A DNA stretch of 64,000 nt from Morinoia aosen (GCA_030386875.1 CM059575.1:46158859-46222858), one strand, 5' to 3'. Positions 53,341 to 64,000 are shown, numbered from the stretch's first letter. The notes: generated by a model from the letters alone, not told the origin. Program-made: numbers and translations.

Positions 53341-53650
53341 TCATAAAACATTTTTGGGAATTTTGAGAAATACTCTCGTAAAATATATTTTTGGGGAAAC
53401 ATGCTCGTAAAATGTTCTTTGTGAAAATACTTCAAGGAGTGGAATTTGACGGTTAGGCCGGGCCGCAGGCGGCAAGCGGGACTGCTTCGAGGGGGAAAAG
53501 GGGAGACGTAGCAGAGAACCAATTGTGCTAAACCAATGAACGCTTGCCTAGGGATCACGCGAGAAGGTGTGTCTGAGCACACACCAATGGGAGTCCCAGA
53601 CGTCAGAACAAACAAGGATCCCGCCAATCAGGATGCAGATACGGCCTCTG
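53341..53650. other. No gene; short direct repeats
   Basis: TCGTAAAATATATTTTTGGG and variants recur at 53370-53420 (ACTCGTAAAAT, GCTCGTAAAATG). The rest is unassigned. Confidence 0.4.
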
Positions 53651-53652
53651 TA

Positions 53653-53704
53653 GAATGGAATGTTCGAGAACAATCTCGAAGCAAGGAAGCGAAACGCTTA
53701 TAAG
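53653..53704 (+). promoter_or_regulatory. Heat-shock-element and TATA-box promoter signature
   Basis: GAATGTTCGAGAA at 53658-53670 is a three-unit alternating GAA/TTC array (GAAnnTTCnnGAA), with further GAA at 53653 and a CGAAG at 53677. A TATAAG box follows at 53699-53704, about 30 bp downstream. This layout is that of HSF-bound stress promoters. The transcript it would drive is unclear: no hsp coding region follows within 2 kb. Confidence 0.5.
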
Positions 53705-55635
53705 GAGGGTGGATGAAGCCTCGGGAGGATTTTTTGTGTGGAGCGGCGTAAGGGAAGCAGCTAGAACCTGATTGCGTGAGCAAGTGCACCCGTCCCTTGC
53801 CGGGGGGTGCACAAGAACAACGAAATGTACATCTGCGCGAAGTCACCAGCAGACATCGAAACGATGACTTGCAAGAAAGACCGCTCAAACACCTCAACTG
53901 CATCGAAACGACAACTTGCAACAAAACTGTTCAAAACACCTCAGCTGCACGGTGGTAATCGACAAGAGTCAAAGCGTCAATAACTCTACAGAAAACATTC
54001 TATTGGCTTTTACACCAACTCCAAATTCGCAAACAACTCCACCTTCTCCAGCAAGATAATTGTCCAAGTTCATCTTCAAGCCAGCAGTGATGTCGAGCGC
54101 TGAAAGATCTGCAAGTGGCGGGCAGACGTTGTCACGCATTTCTCAGCCTGAGCGCAAGCGCAGCCAGAAAAACCGCAGCATCGCCGAGCAAGATGAGCAG
54201 ACCGAGTCCGCGTGCAGGCGTCAGAATTGAAAAGAAAATCCAGCATCAATGGAATGGAATTAGGTCAGCTGCAGCCGCACATCACAGCGGAGTGGAAAGT
54301 GTATAATTGTCGGCAGGGTGAATTCGAAAAATGAGAGCCCTGTTAGGTGGTGATAAAAGTTCAATTTCAGATGTAGAACAGCACCCAGAAAAGTGCTTTT
54401 CAAAGTGTTGCGCAAATCATATAAATTATAGGCAATCGGTTTCCTGTGTTCATTTAGTCGAGGATCGAATTCACGTTGTGAATGGTGCGACGCTTCATAT
54501 AATTCGACACCTTGTTGCAGCTCCAGGTTGAATCGTGATATGTTATTCTCGCTAATATTGTGTTTTATGTTGCTGTGGAACCTGCGGTTGTGTGGATGCG
54601 TAATTTGTTGTCAACGAAGGAGTATTGGTAACTTGAATTATCGGTAAGCATCAAATTTATACCATGTCGTGTTTAAAGTTTTATGGTGGTAGAAATGTGC
54701 ATACTTTCATTAACGCAGTTGTGCCCTTTCAAATCATTTCGTTCCAATGCCTTGTGTACTTGATCCACGTGTTTTTCCCAAAATAAATTCATGTAAATCT
54801 TCAATCCTTTTATTCTCCATGTCTGGTATGCAGGTGTACGCAAGCATGATGGACAGTATTTTAAAAAGTTTGGGGGTTGAGACTCCCCCTGCGTGCGTGA
54901 TTAGTAACCCTTTTCACGTATTGCGACACATGAATGAGGGCTAGATTCTCATTTAGAAGAATTTGAAACACCCAAAAATATTACCATAAAAACATTACCT
55001 AAAAACATCACCAAAAACATAAGAAGATAGGGTTGCCCTTTAATGCTGTAGAAAGGAGGCGAGGAACTGGGAGAGTGTTGGTCGGCCGTGAATAATGACG
55101 ACAATGACGTTCAGACTTTTGCAGGATGACACATTTCACTCATTCAGTTTCTCAACGTTTCATTATTACAAATTTTGTAATCCCTCATTCACTTTTTATG
55201 TCACTATTTCACCAAAAGAAAAGTTATTTTTTTTATTTAGAGGAGGTTGAAAAATTGGGTGATTAACTTTCAACAAGAAAATAGCCTTCACTGAAATGTT
55301 TGCGGATGAGGGATTGCGTTGCTCGTTCACATTTGAAAACGAAAATGACTGCCTTTTAATGCCAGATGAAGAGAAGCCGCCCGTAAGCAAGAGGGGGAGG
55401 GGTAGAGGAAAAGAGAAGGTAGAATAGACAGAGACGGGGGTGCGGGGGAGCAGGATGCTTGCGGTGATCCAGCTTGGCGTTTCTCGTTCGTCTGCTTGTG
55501 AAGAAAACAATACAATTTTTTCCGTGTGAAGATTGCTATGGTGAGCTATCCACCAGACGTCATATTGCTGAAAATTTGCCTCACGTTGTGGAATTATGTT
55601 CTAGCAGTGAACACAGATTAAAGTTAGTCACTTGT
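53705..55635. other. Unassigned region downstream of the promoter-like site
   Basis: A 46-codon ORF at 54090-54230 (MSSAERSASGGQTLSRISQP...) is the first ATG frame of note after the TATA box but has no recognisable domain. A diverged repeat at 55140-55230 (CATTTCACTCATTCAG, CACTTTTTATGTCACT) resembles 55975-56060. No other feature. Confidence 0.35.
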
Positions 55636-55848
55636 AGTAGATTTAGTAGTCCTACACTAGAGCACAGTATAGGTTTCACATAGACACAACACCGTAATAG
55701 TGCTGACATAAATAGACAATGCAATGGCACATCACAAGTAAATAATTCACTCACCTTTTAGATACCCTACAACTTAGATACGCAAATACCAGACATGTGG
55801 CAAGCGAGAGTAGAGCGGAGATAGCTTGAAATATATAGAAAAGAGTAT
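55636..55848 (-). repeat. Fragment of the Gypsy-1 LTR
   Basis: Matches about 19391-19600 of the Gypsy-1 LTR (GATTTAGTAGTCCTACACTA onward to GAAAAGAGTA), then ends abruptly. Truncated solo copy. Confidence 0.8.
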
Positions 55849-58004
55849 CGACGAGGACTATTACAGCGTGGAAATTTTTCCAAGGAGAGGGTAGGCTGGG
55901 GGGGAGGAAGGGGTGCGGGCGCAGACTTGGGGTAGCTGGGCCCTCATAGAGGTCTATTGTTTCAGGGTGTCACATTTTATTCACTCATTTTGAGACCTTC
56001 AACATTTACAGAATTTATTTTCTCTAAATCACTTTTTACGTCACTTTTTCACAAAGAGTTCTCAATAAAAGAACAGAGTTACTTACTGGTAAAGTAATTT
56101 GAGCACAATTTTGAGGATTAAAGGTCGAAATTGAGCGTCATAGACACTCAACATAATTTTTTTGCAATAACTGATAAAAATTACAAAAAAATTATCACTG
56201 TGTTTTATGTTTGTCTTCACGAAATTCAAATTTGCTACTGCATCGGACTTTTTTTGTTTCCATGGTGGTATTCGTGGTACGTTTGTTCTATATGCGGAAG
56301 TGGTAGGAGCAGGTGTTGCGGTTGACCCGTACACCGAGGGTCGCTACACAGACTTCGAGTGGAGACAAAGTTTACAGAAAGCACCAGTCTGTTTTTGCAC
56401 AATAAAGTTGGTCATAACTGATTGTATTTAATTACTGTTTTTCACTTTCGCGATTCAATGAGGTAGAAAGCACATTCACAGATACTAAGTTCGAGTTTGG
56501 GGTTTTGGGAAAGTTTCGTTCCCTTACATTTTGAAATGTTTGACGCCGCGTTTACGCGGAGCGTCAGTTCACCTCCGCTCCCAGGACAGCAGATCAAGTC
56601 AAAGTGAGCCAAAGTCACCGAGTCAAAGGGAGCCAAAGGGCAAGTATTAGGCAACATTTGGTGTTTCAGGTGCGAAAAACAGGTTTTTAACTGCATAAGT
56701 AGCAAAAATAGCTTATTTTTGGATTTAGCGCTCTAAGATGTCTTGGGAAATTATCACATTATCGTTATAGGGCTTAGCGACTAAAAAATATAGCTTTATC
56801 GTAGTCACTTTACGGCAAAATTTATTACTGCCCACCAGTTGTAATCACTTCCGTTCAATTAGTTTTTGCTAACACCTCCGCACTACCAATTAACTATCGC
56901 AAATTTTAACACATAATGAACGCCTGACACGCATTTGTTTTCTTACCAAAGGTCAAAGCTTTGTGTTCTAAATTGTGTGTGATGCCTCCCGGCTACTAAG
57001 AGACTACAAAGTCCCCAAAGGGTGGGGCACTAAATCACACAAATTACCAGAACCCAAAAAAGTGACGGTATTACTTTTAATTAGGAACAGTCAGAGCATG
57101 GCGAAAAAGGGTCTCACCTTTCGAAAATTTATTTGTTCAGATGAAAAAATTCTTCAATGAGGCCGGCTGTCCAAGAACGCAAGGTTCCAAGAAGCGGGAA
57201 AGGTAACCGGTGACCCGCGAGGCACAAAGTTGCATGCACTCGTGGCCAAGGTCAGAAGTCGTCTGACGTGGCAGCGGGGTAGACTGCGCACATCGGCTTT
57301 CTTCCGAATCCGTTGCGTTGGCTTAGAACTCGGAAAAAGGGCAAGCGCATTTTTTAGTAGTGAGGAAAAACGCTTGCCACCGAAGTTGTGAGGAACCCCC
57401 ACCATTGCTCTGTTATTCGTTTTTTAGCCTCTTAAGTTTATTGACTTGACAGCAGCCTAAGACCCCTTACTGCGGAAGGCCGTTAATAACGCCTTACTAA
57501 GCTCGCAGAGGATCTCGGCTTAGAGCAATGGTTAGAATTTCCACAATTGTAAGAAAAACCACTAACGTCATAAATTTACCAAATTTAGGAAATATTGAGT
57601 ACTGCATCTTATAGAATGAAATCTTAGAAATAAAAACTCAACCTATGTATATCTAAGATTTGTACCTCAACCATGGGATTTGGACTTTATATAATCGAGT
57701 TTAGAAAACCAACATGGCGAGAAATGCATACTTACACATCCCCCACGGTCTACTATGCTTGAACTTGAAATTGAAATTGAGGGCCGAGTGTTGGGGCCCG
57801 CAGTGTACATAACCTCACAGTCCAACATTACGGACGTCGGAATTCCGATGTGATGCAACTTTGAAGCAATATATGAAATTCGAGAAGGAGTTGCGTTGTG
57901 AAAGCGGTTGAAGGTGGACGTGTGTTAACTGTGTCAACCGGTTGCTTGAATTGCCTCGCAAGTAAAAGAAATAAAGTGAATAATAAGCCATTCAAAAAAC
58001 TCGT
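55849..58004. other. No recognisable gene; probable LINE 5' UTR at the end
   Basis: A diverged repeat of 55140-55230 lies at 55975-56060. The last 100-150 bases before 58005 probably belong to the 5' UTR of the following LINE, whose left edge I could not locate. Short ORFs elsewhere lack motifs. Confidence 0.4.
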
Positions 58005-59702
58005 ATGCCAAAGAAAAGACATAGGAGGGGACATGGCTCTACCTCCTCTTCAGGAGGAGAATCTGAAGCCTGGCCTCCTCTTGGAATTTCATCTCAACCT
58101 CTTCTAATGTCTTCATCTAAAACACCAAATGATGAGGGTTTGCAGGAGGAAGGAGGCAAACTTGATTTGGACGCACCGATAGTGACTTCAGCAGTAATTC
58201 AGCCAGCAACGATATCCTCCACCAGCAGAAATCGTACATTCTATGGCAGAAATCAATTTGAAATACCAAATTTTGAGGGTTTCAATGGGAGCTTCCATAC
58301 TAGTTCTGAAGAAGACAACCCAATAACTCCAGGGCAAAGAACAAGAGAAGCAGTCTCAAACAACATCACACCCTTGCAGCCAACAGTAATATTAGTCCAA
58401 CCTGTAGCAGAGAATCCTATCAACAAAAGCTTTTTCTCTAATGAAATCAAACTGTCTAAGGCACTGGCAGCATCAACTTTTGGGGACAAAGGCATTGGCA
58501 AAATCTCAAGGAACCTGGGAAGAAGCCTTCTTGTTATCACCATGAAAGAACACTATCAGGATCCCTCCGAGCTGTTGAACACTACGGAGATAGGCCCCTG
58601 GACAGTTAAGTGTCGGCTGCCAGTCAGTCAGACTACCTCTGTGGGAGTCATTGGACCATTTGGAGAGGACACCACTAATGAAGAACTGACAGAGGCACTC
58701 AAGGATGCACATTTTGATGGAGCTGTGGCAGAGCGGATATACAAAGGCAAGGATAAAATCAAAACATCAATGTTCAAAGTTATTTTTGAAGCAAAAGCCT
58801 TACCACCACATGTTAGAGTTGGCTATCAACAATACAGAGTCAATACATTCATTGGAAAACCATGGCAGTGCTATAAGTGTCAACGATTTGGGCACAGTGC
58901 AGCTTACTGCAGATCTGCTCCTCGCTGTGTAGTATGTAGTGGCCCCCACAATAATAGTGAGTGCACAACAACGACCACAAAAAACTGTTGCAACTGTGGT
59001 GGCAACCACACAGCAAATTATGGAGGATGTCCAAAAATGCAGCAAGCAAAAGAAGTGGAGAAAACACGCCAACTTCAAAAGCTATCCTACAGAGATGCAG
59101 TAAAGGAAGTTCTTAAACAAAATGCAACACCACCAACTCAATCTCGATTTGTGCTGCCTGCCATCTCTACTTTGACAAGAAGTCAACCAGATTCTGGCGA
59201 CCTGAGGAACACAGAAGCCCCAAAAATTACCAAGACTGTTGGCACCCAAACTAACAATGAACCTGATATGCCTGCTCAAAAACATGTCACCATCAACCAA
59301 CTGGTGGATCTCCTGATAAAGATATTTACAACTACTGAGAAAAAGGATATTCAAATGGATGCATCTGGGATGGTACACAAAATTGCTGCAGAAACTTTCC
59401 AACTTCAATCCCTACAGGCTCCATCCAAAAATCCTCAACAACCAATAGTACAATCTGAGTGTTCTGATATAATTTCCCAGAAAACTTTTCAAAAAAATAC
59501 AAAGATCATGCCCCAAATGGAAATAACACCCTCTCCTGTAATTGGACGAACCAACCCACACAAAAAAACTAAGCCCAACATTGAGATGCAATTGAAAAAA
59601 CCAGCAGAAAAATTTCTCCACAACACTAGAAAAGCCTTGCAAAATCCTACTGATGCTGGGTATGCCACCAAACAACAAAGATGTCAACAAAAAAAGAACT
59701 AA
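58005..59702 (+). CDS. LINE ORF1 (gag-like RNA-binding protein, three zinc knuckles)
   Basis: 565 residues from ATG. The N-terminal ~120 residues are polar and probably disordered (KKRHRRGHGSTSSSGG start). A central RRM/PRE_C2HC-like region follows (WTVKCRLPVSQTTSVGVIG, then MFKVIFEAKALPPHVRVGYQ). Three CCHC knuckles then lie close together: CYKCQRFGHSAAYC (about residue 288), CVVCSGPHNNSEC (308) and CNCGGNHTANYGGC (329). The C-terminal half is Thr/Gln/Lys-rich. It would coat LINE RNA in the cytoplasm. The chosen ATG is the first in a frame that is closed shortly upstream. Confidence 0.85.
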   Translation: MPKKRHRRGHGSTSSSGGESEAWPPLGISSQPLLMSSSKTPNDEGLQEEGGKLDLDAPIVTSAVIQPATISSTSRNRTFYGRNQFEIPNFEGFNGSFHTSSEEDNPITPGQRTREAVSNNITPLQPTVILVQPVAENPINKSFFSNEIKLSKALAASTFGDKGIGKISRNLGRSLLVITMKEHYQDPSELLNTTEIGPWTVKCRLPVSQTTSVGVIGPFGEDTTNEELTEALKDAHFDGAVAERIYKGKDKIKTSMFKVIFEAKALPPHVRVGYQQYRVNTFIGKPWQCYKCQRFGHSAAYCRSAPRCVVCSGPHNNSECTTTTTKNCCNCGGNHTANYGGCPKMQQAKEVEKTRQLQKLSYRDAVKEVLKQNATPPTQSRFVLPAISTLTRSQPDSGDLRNTEAPKITKTVGTQTNNEPDMPAQKHVTINQLVDLLIKIFTTTEKKDIQMDASGMVHKIAAETFQLQSLQAPSKNPQQPIVQSECSDIISQKTFQKNTKIMPQMEITPSPVIGRTNPHKKTKPNIEMQLKKPAEKFLHNTRKALQNPTDAGYATKQQRCQQKKN

Positions 59703-62700
59703 TAATATTTCAGTGGAACTGCAGAAGTATGAGCAATAAGTTGAGCAACTTCAAAATTAAACTATATACTCTTAAGCCACACATTGCCTGTCTCTATGAG
59801 ACATGGCTTTCACCAAATTTTGAACCTCGTTTTGTTGGGTACTCGGCTGTTTACATGCATAGAATAGATATGCATGCTGGCGGAGGTGTAGCAATTCTGA
59901 TCAGAAATGATGTCACCTACACTGATATTCAGTTGATAAAATTTGTACCCAGTTCTCTTGAAGTTCTGGGAATTAGCATTTTTTTGCAAAATAATGCTCC
60001 TCTCTCTATACTCTGTGTCTACAATCCAAATAAAATTATTGCTACAAGAGAAATATTACATTATATGCATCAACTGGAACCTGCCCGCATTGTGGTTGGG
60101 GATTTCAATGCGCACCATCCAATGTGGGAACCTGCAAAACAGGCCAACACTACTGGTCGGAACATAGCTCAACTGTTGCTAGATGATCCTTCTATAGCAT
60201 TGATAACTCCTCCTTCTCTGCCCACCTACTATAACATTTATCAGAACTCATTTTCTACACTTGATTTGGCTTTTGTCTCTGCAAGCCTTCAGCCCACAGT
60301 ATCTGTAACAACGGAGGAAGATATGGGAAGTGACCACTATCCCATTCTTATCAGCATTGGAGTGGAGCCATCAACAGTGAAGTTCCGAAGGCGGCCAACG
60401 TGGAAATTTGAGAGTGGGTCATGGGATGACTGGACTGCATCTCTGCAACAGCCTGAGCTCTTGGAGGTGGGAGATCTTGAGCAGGAATTTGCAGACCTCA
60501 CAAACAACATGATCAAAGCCAGCCATAAAGTTTTCAAACAAACTAAAGAGTATATCTGTCCTAAGTATAATAAGTCTTGGTGGAACTCACAATGTGCAGC
60601 AGCAGTAAAAGCAAAACAAGATGCAAAAGTTAGCCTAATCAATCAACCTTCTCAAGAAAATCTAATTGCATACAAACGCTCTCAGGCTAGAGTCAAGTTT
60701 GAGGTAAAAAAGGCAAAAAAGGAATCTTGGATTTCCTTCTGCAGTAAGATAACAACTGACACCTCTGTTTCATTAATTTGGAAAAAGATAAAAAATCTGC
60801 AGACCCCATTCTGTAGGAAAGCTCAGCCTCTTTTAACAAGGGATTCAATAATAGCTGACTCATGTTCTAAAGCAAATGCCTTGGCTGACCACTATCAAAA
60901 AAGAATGTCATCCCCTTCTCCATCTCCATTTCCACAATTCACTTTGCTTCCTCTTGCTGTAGCCTTAAATGATGATGCTCCCTCCGTAATAAACAATCCC
61001 TTTAACAAACATGAATTGAACAGAGTCCTGACTTCCTTGAAGAGTACAGCTCCTGGCCATGACAACATTCATAATGAACACTTGAAGCACATGACAAACA
61101 CTTACAAAACATGGCTCCTCCAATTGTATAACAAAAGCCTGCAAACTGGAGTGCTTCCCAAATCATGGCAGCCTGCCATCATCATTCCGCTTCCCAAACC
61201 AAATAAGCCACTAACTTCAGTGGATTCGTATCGTCCCATCACCTTGCTGTCATGCCTACAAAAACTGATGGAACGTCTCATAGTCAACCGCCTCACATTT
61301 TTCCTTGAACAGAAGAGCGTCTTCAGGAAAACGCAGGGAGGCTACCGACAAAGATTGTCAGCCATTGACCAAGTTACCCAGCTGGAAGCTGCAATTCGAG
61401 CTGCGCTGAAAAATAAATCTATCATGCTGTGTCTCTTTGTTGACTTCACAAGTGCATTTGATACTGTGTGGCCAATGGGAGTCCTGTATAAGTTGAGCCA
61501 ATGTGGTGTTGGTGGCTCAATGCTGCGGTGGCTGCAAGTTTACCTCAGGGAAAGACCATTCAAAGTGTTCATTGAGGGTACCAGTTCTTCGGTCAGGATA
61601 GCAAAGAGTGGTGTACCACAGGGAGCAGTGCTTTCACCTTTATTATTCAACATCATGATGCGTGATGTACCAGTGGAGGCAGGGATCTGCTCCTGTGAGT
61701 ATGCTGATGATCTCACTTTCTACACCCAACATCCTAGTCTTCATGTTGCAACGGATACCCTACAGCAGCAGCTTAATTCACTTCATACTTGGTCAAAACA
61801 ACGGGGTCTAAAAATAAATTTGAACAAAACCAAGTGCATGATTTTCACAAGTAAAAAAATTAACCCACTCCCTATCACAGTAGGAGGACAGCAATTGGAA
61901 TTTGTACAGCAACTCAAGTATCTGGGAGTCATGCTAGACTCTCCTCGCCTTCGTTGGCATCATCAAATAGAACATCTCAAGCAATCTTGCACGCCATTGC
62001 TCAATTTGCTGCAATCTATATCACATAGGCATTGGGGTGCTGACCGAGAACTACTACTTTACCTCTATAGAACTCTCATTCGCAGCCGACTAGACTATGC
62101 TGCCCCTCTGTATGGTGCTGCTGCTCCTTCAAATCTCCTTCAACTAAACACCATTCAAAATCAGTGCCTGCGCCTTGCTACTGGATGCCGCAAAACTTCT
62201 CCTGTAGCTTCACTGGAGGTGGAAACCAATATCTTCCCTTTGGCAATACACAGAGAACAACTCACATGTTTGTATTACAGCAAACTACAGCAACTTCCCA
62301 GTGAAATTGCTAACAACTTACTTCAAGCTCCATTCCCTCCACAGCTAGTTTCTTCTATGCTTTTGCCGTCCATGGCATCACGTGCAAGAGCTCTTTTTTC
62401 CAGTGTTAACCTGCAGATTCCAGCTCACAATGCAGCACCACTGGTTTCACCGCTGCCTCCCTGGTTCAAAGTAGAAGCCCACGTCCTTACTGATTTTCTG
62501 CCTACCCCGGTATCTTCCCTGTCTAATCAAAGTGTTATTCAAAGGTATCATGAATTAATGGACACAACCTTCACTGGATACACCCCTTTATTTACTGATG
62601 GGTCCTGCATTGCTGAACCTACCTGTTCCTCATCTGCTGCAATGGTTGTCCCTTCAAGAGGAGTCACCAAGAACTGGAAACTTCGTCCACAGACACAAGT

Positions 62701-63121
62701 CATTGAGTGTGAACTAATGGCTATCAACGAAGCTCTTCGATGGACACTGTTGAACAATAATGGGGAGGATAAGTATGTCATTTTTAGTGACTCCTTGAGC
62801 TCCTTGTACCTCATAATGAATAGGAAGCCAAAAAACTATCTCCCCCTAGTATGTGACATACAAGCCAAGCTGTACACCACTGCTTCTTCCCATGGTGCTT
62901 ACCTGAAGTTCATTCCAGGCCATAAAGGTGTTCCTGGTAATGAGGCTGCTGATGAGGCAGCCAAAGATGCCCATCTGCTTCGGTACCGCACGCTGACACC
63001 AACCTCATATGAAGAAATGAAAAGTCTCATATGTGAAGCCTTCGAATTAAAGTGGAGCACTGAATGGATGAGAGGGGTTCAACTGACAGGGAAAGGTGTA
63101 CGGGCAGGGAAACACTTGTGA
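59681..63121 (+). CDS. LINE ORF2: endonuclease, reverse transcriptase, RNase H
   Basis: 1,146 residues. Endonuclease: FQWNCRSM (residue 10), CLYETWLS, GDFNAHHPMWE (139), LDLAFVS, SDHYPIL (216). RT: YRPITLLSCLQKLMERL (516), GYRQRLSAIDQV, CLFVDFTSAFDTVW (584), SGVPQGAVLSPLLF (642), active site YADD (673). RNase H: FTDGS (970), ECELMAINEAL (1008), FSDSLSSL (1034), GNEAADEAA (1085). All catalytic residues I can check are present. It would nick DNA and copy the LINE RNA at the nick. The last ~15 residues (GKGVRAGKHL) are probably not native. Confidence 0.9.
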   Translation: MSTKKELIIFQWNCRSMSNKLSNFKIKLYTLKPHIACLYETWLSPNFEPRFVGYSAVYMHRIDMHAGGGVAILIRNDVTYTDIQLIKFVPSSLEVLGISIFLQNNAPLSILCVYNPNKIIATREILHYMHQLEPARIVVGDFNAHHPMWEPAKQANTTGRNIAQLLLDDPSIALITPPSLPTYYNIYQNSFSTLDLAFVSASLQPTVSVTTEEDMGSDHYPILISIGVEPSTVKFRRRPTWKFESGSWDDWTASLQQPELLEVGDLEQEFADLTNNMIKASHKVFKQTKEYICPKYNKSWWNSQCAAAVKAKQDAKVSLINQPSQENLIAYKRSQARVKFEVKKAKKESWISFCSKITTDTSVSLIWKKIKNLQTPFCRKAQPLLTRDSIIADSCSKANALADHYQKRMSSPSPSPFPQFTLLPLAVALNDDAPSVINNPFNKHELNRVLTSLKSTAPGHDNIHNEHLKHMTNTYKTWLLQLYNKSLQTGVLPKSWQPAIIIPLPKPNKPLTSVDSYRPITLLSCLQKLMERLIVNRLTFFLEQKSVFRKTQGGYRQRLSAIDQVTQLEAAIRAALKNKSIMLCLFVDFTSAFDTVWPMGVLYKLSQCGVGGSMLRWLQVYLRERPFKVFIEGTSSSVRIAKSGVPQGAVLSPLLFNIMMRDVPVEAGICSCEYADDLTFYTQHPSLHVATDTLQQQLNSLHTWSKQRGLKINLNKTKCMIFTSKKINPLPITVGGQQLEFVQQLKYLGVMLDSPRLRWHHQIEHLKQSCTPLLNLLQSISHRHWGADRELLLYLYRTLIRSRLDYAAPLYGAAAPSNLLQLNTIQNQCLRLATGCRKTSPVASLEVETNIFPLAIHREQLTCLYYSKLQQLPSEIANNLLQAPFPPQLVSSMLLPSMASRARALFSSVNLQIPAHNAAPLVSPLPPWFKVEAHVLTDFLPTPVSSLSNQSVIQRYHELMDTTFTGYTPLFTDGSCIAEPTCSSSAAMVVPSRGVTKNWKLRPQTQVIECELMAINEALRWTLLNNNGEDKYVIFSDSLSSLYLIMNRKPKNYLPLVCDIQAKLYTTASSHGAYLKFIPGHKGVPGNEAADEAAKDAHLLRYRTLTPTSYEEMKSLICEAFELKWSTEWMRGVQLTGKGVRAGKHL

Positions 63122-63290
63122 AGCTTGGCGGAGTTTATTTAGCTAGGTGTTGACAGAAGACGAGATGTTGATGGATTGAGCACCCGGCCTCGATAAGTGC
63201 GGCCCTTTATAGGTGTCCTCCAGATACAGAAAGTGCTACTACAGATAAACATGTGCGGAGATGCCGCATATAGCTCCCCCCCCGAAAGTT
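63090..63290 (-). mobile_element. Possible 3' LTR and polypurine tract of an LTR element entering from the right
   Basis: On the minus strand an AAAGTTTTC-less purine run, CTTTCGGGGGGGGAGC (63290-63274), precedes TATATGCGGCATCTCCG. About 60 bases on there is a TATAAAGGGC box, and near 63140 an AATAAA. The whole resembles polypurine tract plus a short (~180 bp) LTR. It coincides with the point where LINE ORF2 loses its expected C-terminus. Other end outside the window, so unproven. Confidence 0.35.
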
Positions 63291-64000
63291 TTGGAGAGCA
63301 CCACACAAAAATAAAGCTTTTTAAACGAAATTCAAGAATTCGCAGAAATAAAGCAATCAATTAAGCACAATTCAAGAATTGACAATAAATTATTTAAGAA
63401 AAAAAAATTAAACGACAATTCCAAACGATAAAGAGCTATTACGAAACCGCTCGTAGCCGTTGTACATTAATTTACGTTAACTGTATCGCAATTTATATTA
63501 TCAAAAGCAAAAGAAGTTAACAACTGTTATCACGCCAAGCCTTATTATAGTTTCAAGCAAACAAGCAATCACGAGGGTAACTCGAGCGAACATTATATAT
63601 ACGTACCCTATCGTAAAAAAACTTCGATACATCACTAAAATCATAGTTAAAAAACACAAGAACCGATTACATCACCCAAAAAGATATAGAATAAACGCAA
63701 CAGTTAGATTATAGGTAACGCATTTAACGCATTAAAATTTAGAACGCGGAGGCGGAAGAAAAAAAAAAAATATCAGTAGGTCCAACGAAGAACAAAATAA
63801 ACCGTAGGAAACATGTTAAAGAAACAATTACGGTTACTACACTACGGAACTAAAACTGTTGCATTACCAAGAATGATTATAGGGTAACGCAACAACACGT
63901 TGATTAATAAAACGCAAAAACTAAAGCTAGAAACAAAGCTCTAACTAAAACTCCAAAACTAGAACACAGTAAAACGCATGCTAAAATAAAAAAATGCTTT
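63291..64000. other. AT-rich sequence, no recognisable gene
   Basis: A-rich, with TTCAAGAATT repeated at 63330 and 63370 and GGTAACGCA at 63712 and 63893. If the LTR at 63090-63290 is real, this would be the 3' internal region of that element, but no pol or env frame is visible. Confidence 0.4.

Larger units (their letters stand above)
58005..63121 (+). mobile_element. I/Jockey-superfamily LINE with RNase H, two intact ORFs
   Basis: ORF1 (58005-59702) and ORF2 (59681-63121) overlap by 22 bases in different phases, as in I-type LINEs, and both are open throughout. The RNase H domain after RT supports the I group. The 3' end seems cut soon after RNase H at about 63085-63095, where LTR-like sequence begins. 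Confidence 0.85.

Noticed and set aside
1-64000. CRISPR array or bacterial operon
   Set aside because: No regularly spaced identical repeats with unique spacers; the tandem repeats present are minisatellites, and genes are eukaryotic transposons with introns.

Overview
The window is a eukaryotic, animal-type repeat landscape with no host gene I can recognise. The element families (PIF/Harbinger with a MADF partner gene, a DUF4817-type Tc1/mariner element, Ty3/Gypsy elements, CR1/L2, Jockey-like and I-type LINEs, a tRNA-derived SINE, a non-autonomous hAT) and the absence of bacterial gene organisation point to an invertebrate, most likely an arthropod. The species cannot be fixed from sequence alone. 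Nearly all coding sequence is transposon-derived, and most of it is decayed or nested inside other elements.

Layout. 1-421: end of a LINE reverse transcriptase. 1543-20518: two PIF/Harbinger transposons (A, 1543-7440; B, 7444-20518) in opposite orientation, abutting through one 3-bp TTA and flanked outside by matching TAA. A carries a solo LTR of 1,804 bp. B carries a 2.9-kb CR1/L2-type LINE (7936-10799) and a complete but dead Ty3/Gypsy element (13191-19798), which has a third-level solo LTR inside its own LTR. 20850-23570: CR1 and Gypsy pol debris with several minisatellites. 23600-31130: a decayed Jockey-like LINE split by a 2.2-kb LTR-like insert. 31142-32848: an intact Tc1/mariner-superfamily element with ~104-bp inverted repeats; a truncated relative lies at 36023-37155. 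38105-45640: a badly degraded second Ty3/Gypsy element holding two solo LTRs. 46270-47560: AT/CA-rich repeats. 47588-53340: an L2/CR1-like LINE on the minus strand with an OTU-type cysteine protease domain, split by a SINE and by an exactly 1,000-bp hAT-like element. 53653-53704: a heat-shock-type promoter signature. 58005-63121: a LINE with two long overlapping intact ORFs (zinc-knuckle ORF1; endonuclease-RT-RNase H ORF2), apparently cut at its 3' end by an LTR.

Relative ages can be read from nesting. The Harbinger pair and the OTU LINE are hosts and therefore older. The CR1 LINE, Gypsy-1, the hAT and the SINE are later, and the 1.45-kb solo LTR family is later still. The most intact elements are the mariner copy and the I-type LINE. 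The points I find most worth following are the interlocked antisense gene pair of the Harbinger elements, their back-to-back composite arrangement, and the OTU domain in the minus-strand LINE.
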